From the NCBI GenBank assembly GCA_938075675.1, contig CALJHE010000033.1, positions 1 through 33,778 on the forward strand: DNA of 33,778 nt, given 5' to 3'. The position numbers and the translations under genes are program-made. The notes under the pieces are model-generated. The model was not told the DNA's origin. It made no database searches and saw nothing but the letters and a program-made list of their open reading frames with translations. The stretch is from Candidatus Poseidoniaceae archaeon. GTDB taxonomy: Archaea; Thermoplasmatota; Poseidoniia; Poseidoniales; Poseidoniaceae. Positions 31,485-33,778 of this stretch are shown one piece after another (position 1 is the stretch's first letter; each line of letters starts with the position of its first letter).

Positions 31485-33764
31485 TCAAGCCACCCCCCAG
31501 ATTAACATGAAGATCGCTAATGTTCCAACAGCCACCATGAGGATGTAATCACGTGCAGAGCCAGTGGTCATCGAGCGAACGATGGATGAAAGCGATTGTG
31601 AACCGCTTTCAATCGCTTTGATTGTTCCATCAATGACTTCGCTGTCTGCTTCTGCCGCTTTGTTTGAGAATCCTGCAACGATGTTTACCATGGCCTTGTC
31701 GTAGTACTCGTCAATGTAAAGACGGTTCTCAAGGGCAGTTGCCAAACTGGATTCTGCAAAAGCAGAGTTGTCGAAGTGGAAGCGCTTGTTAACCCAAGCG
31801 CTGAGTTGAATGACTGGGCGCATCCATGGTTTCGTTTCTTCTCCGTCAGCAAGTTTACCACCGTAAAGCGCCATAGCAAGTCCAGGACCGACGATTGCGC
31901 CTAAGAAGATGGCAACATAGGTGAGGATGAAGAAGAACGCATCGGAGTTTGCAAAGGCGTGTTCCAGTTCGTAGACAAGTCCCTTGAGCAGACCTTTCTC
32001 ACCGAGTTCATACGAATTATCAGAAGCCCAGTGGGTGAAGCCTAATCCTGCGAAAATTACCGAAGAAAGGGTAACGAACGTCAAGATAAACAGTGGTGTC
32101 TTGATCCATGTGTTGGTCGGTCCAACGTGAGCTGCGACCTCGTTGTTTGGTTTACCGGCAAACGTCTTGAACCACATTCGAGACATGTAGAAGCCAGTCA
32201 TGGCCGCTCCGATGAGTACGCAAGTCGCCGGTAGGAAGAAGCGTGGGTCGTCTTGAGCGACTCTCCAAGCATTGGCGATAATGCCTTCCTTGGACCAGAA
32301 TCCACCAATGAGTGGTAATCCCATAATCGAGGCCGAACCAACAAGCATTGCTGTGGCGGTAATAGGCATCTTTGAGGCTAGGCCTCCCATGTTCTCCATC
32401 GATTGAGCATCAAAGTCATCGTCGTGATGGTCGTCATGGTGCCCGTCGCCGTGGTCGTCATGGTGGTGGAGGTGGTGATGAGCGTGATGAACTTCGTGAA
32501 TCACCGAGCCACTGGCCATGAACAGCATACCCTTGGCCATGGCGTGATTAAAGAGATGGAACAAAGCAGCACCGAAGGCGACGACAACGATGTAATGTGC
32601 ATCATCATCGTGATGCCAGTCAAGCGTGTTAGCCAGATACATTGCACATCCAAGTCCGGTGAAGATGTAAGCCAATTGGCTCATGGTCGAGTAGGCGAGG
32701 ACTTTCTTCAAATCCATTTGAACGAAAGCGATTGCTGCAGCCATAACTGCGGTAATTCCACCAATTGCGGCGATGATGAAGGCGAGGTCTTCGAGATCAC
32801 CGTGAAGTGCTTCTGCTCCAAAGAACGGGAACATTCGAGCAACAAGATACAATCCTGCGTTAACCATGGTTGCTGCGTGAATAAGTGCGGAAACAGGTGT
32901 AGGTCCTTCCATAGCGTCCGGCAACCAAACGTGAAGTGGGAATTGGGCAGATTTGCCAACAGCACCGATGAACATCAACCCAAGTGCCCATTGAAGTGTA
33001 CCGGCTGAGTGCTTCGCTACTTCCTCGATGTTGTGGGTGTCGAAAACAACTGCGTAGTCAAGTGAGCCAAAGAGGTCCCAAAGCATGACCAGTCCAATCA
33101 TGAGGAATACGTCACCAATACGTGTGGTCAAGAAAGCCTTCTTAGCCGCAGATGCTGCACTTGGGCGTTCGTAATAGAACCCAATAAGAAGGTACGAGCA
33201 AAGACCCATGATTTCCCAGAAAATGAACAACCAAAGGAACGAATCCGAGAGAACCATTCCGAGCATACCAGAACAAAACAGAACGAATTCTGCATAGAAG
33301 CGGTGGTTACGGTTGTCGTTGATTGGGTCCGTGTTCATGTATCCAATACTGAACGTGTTGATGAGCAAACACAAGAAAGCAGCAACAAACAACAGCATAA
33401 CAGTCACGTGGTCGACGTAGATTCCGAACCCGAAGGAGACGGGAGTGACGGTACTGCCACCGTTCCATACCGCTGAGTTTACCCAAGCGATCTTATCAGC
33501 AACTGCAGGGTCAAACACTTTGAGAGGATTGAAGCCTCCAAGAAACTCAGAAATCAAAAGCAGCGAGAGCACCAAACTGGCACCCATTACTGGCAGAGCA
33601 ATGAGACCGCCTTCTTTGAGCGTGTTTTTCCAAAACGGGTTACCGTTGAACACACGTCCAAGGAACAAGATGACGGCAAATGCAACCATTGGTAAAAGTA
33701 TGATGAGGGGAGCGAAATCAAGCCACTCCGATTGGATTGTTGTTGTAACGTCTGTACTTGCCAT
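31485..33764 (-). CDS. nuoL: Complex I-like antiporter subunit NuoL with His-rich insertion
   Basis: Distal proton-pumping subunit, 759 aa. Hallmarks are YVDHVTVMLLFV, E184 in WLFIFWEIMGLCSYLLIGFY, K271 in GAVGKSAQFPLHVWLPDAM, PTPVSALIHAATMVNAG, KKVLAYSTMSQLAYIFTGLG and FNHAMAKGMLFMASGSVIH. The C-terminal third (about 650-759) fits the lateral amphipathic helix and final membrane helix. After SVIH (423) an insertion to about residue 452 is almost only His and Asp; other NuoL proteins have a loop of about ten residues before MGGL. The ATG follows a GAGGTG. An upstream subunit (nuoK expected) would end at the window edge, probably at the TGA at 33774-33776. Confidence 0.96.
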   Translation of the reverse strand: MASTDVTTTIQSEWLDFAPLIILLPMVAFAVILFLGRVFNGNPFWKNTLKEGGLIALPVMGASLVLSLLLISEFLGGFNPLKVFDPAVADKIAWVNSAVWNGGSTVTPVSFGFGIYVDHVTVMLLFVAAFLCLLINTFSIGYMNTDPINDNRNHRFYAEFVLFCSGMLGMVLSDSFLWLFIFWEIMGLCSYLLIGFYYERPSAASAAKKAFLTTRIGDVFLMIGLVMLWDLFGSLDYAVVFDTHNIEEVAKHSAGTLQWALGLMFIGAVGKSAQFPLHVWLPDAMEGPTPVSALIHAATMVNAGLYLVARMFPFFGAEALHGDLEDLAFIIAAIGGITAVMAAAIAFVQMDLKKVLAYSTMSQLAYIFTGLGCAMYLANTLDWHHDDDAHYIVVVAFGAALFHLFNHAMAKGMLFMASGSVIHEVHHAHHHLHHHDDHGDGHHDDHHDDDFDAQSMENMGGLASKMPITATAMLVGSASIMGLPLIGGFWSKEGIIANAWRVAQDDPRFFLPATCVLIGAAMTGFYMSRMWFKTFAGKPNNEVAAHVGPTNTWIKTPLFILTFVTLSSVIFAGLGFTHWASDNSYELGEKGLLKGLVYELEHAFANSDAFFFILTYVAIFLGAIVGPGLAMALYGGKLADGEETKPWMRPVIQLSAWVNKRFHFDNSAFAESSLATALENRLYIDEYYDKAMVNIVAGFSNKAAEADSEVIDGTIKAIESGSQSLSSIVRSMTTGSARDYILMVAVGTLAIFMLIWGVA

Positions 33765-33778
33765 TCAAACACCTCAGT

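Overview
The window reads as a compact piece of a euryarchaeal chromosome, most like the planktonic Marine Group II/III archaea (Poseidoniales-type Thermoplasmatota). Archaeal or archaeal/eukaryotic markers are aTYW1 (wyosine tRNA base), aIF1A, RIO1 kinase, a Dim2/Pno1-like KH protein, archaeal uS2 and a HADH-ECH fusion. TATA boxes sit about 24-26 bp upstream of several start codons, which points to leaderless transcripts. Genes inside operons carry GGAGG-type ribosome binding sites with 6-7 nt spacing. The lineage is inferred from gene content; no database search was run.

Layout. 1-3.4 kb: a PiT phosphate transporter fused to a PhoU-like domain, then taw1 (+). 3.5-5.9 kb (-): gmd, a GST-like thioredoxin-fold protein and a two-helix membrane protein. 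6.1-7.5 kb (+): a tightly coupled three-gene operon of a ThiF/E1-like protein, a JAMM metallopeptidase and a small charged helical protein. 7.5-9.6 kb (-): a beta-oxidation HADH-ECH fusion. 9.6-11.5 kb: a gene-poor stretch with a possible decayed glycosyltransferase fragment, then a GC-rich glycosyltransferase gene (-). 11.6-14.5 kb: a small membrane zinc-ribbon protein, a lipoprotein, a DUF1772-like membrane protein and a GT4 glycosyltransferase. 14.5-18 kb (+): three winged-helix regulators in a row, then a tRNA-dihydrouridine synthase. 18-20 kb: uS2 (-), then a Cas4-like nuclease with four inserted membrane helices (+). 20-25.5 kb: a lipoprotein, a giant surface protein with cytoplasmic zinc ribbons, and a divergent surface protein. 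25.5-28 kb: the KH / RIO1 / aIF1A ribosome-biogenesis and initiation cluster, with the KH gene in convergent orientation. 28.1-33.8 kb (-): nuoL-nuoM-nuoN of a complex I-like proton pump.

Most of the window is housekeeping: respiration, translation, tRNA modification, fatty acid oxidation, phosphate uptake and surface glycans. The best candidates for undescribed biology are (i) the ThiF-JAMM-helical operon, (ii) the membrane-embedded Cas4-like nuclease, (iii) the roughly 110-residue acidic LFG-repeat tail and TTG start of aIF1A, and (iv) the histidine-rich insertion in NuoL. No rRNA, tRNA, CRISPR array, insertion sequence or integrase was recognised.
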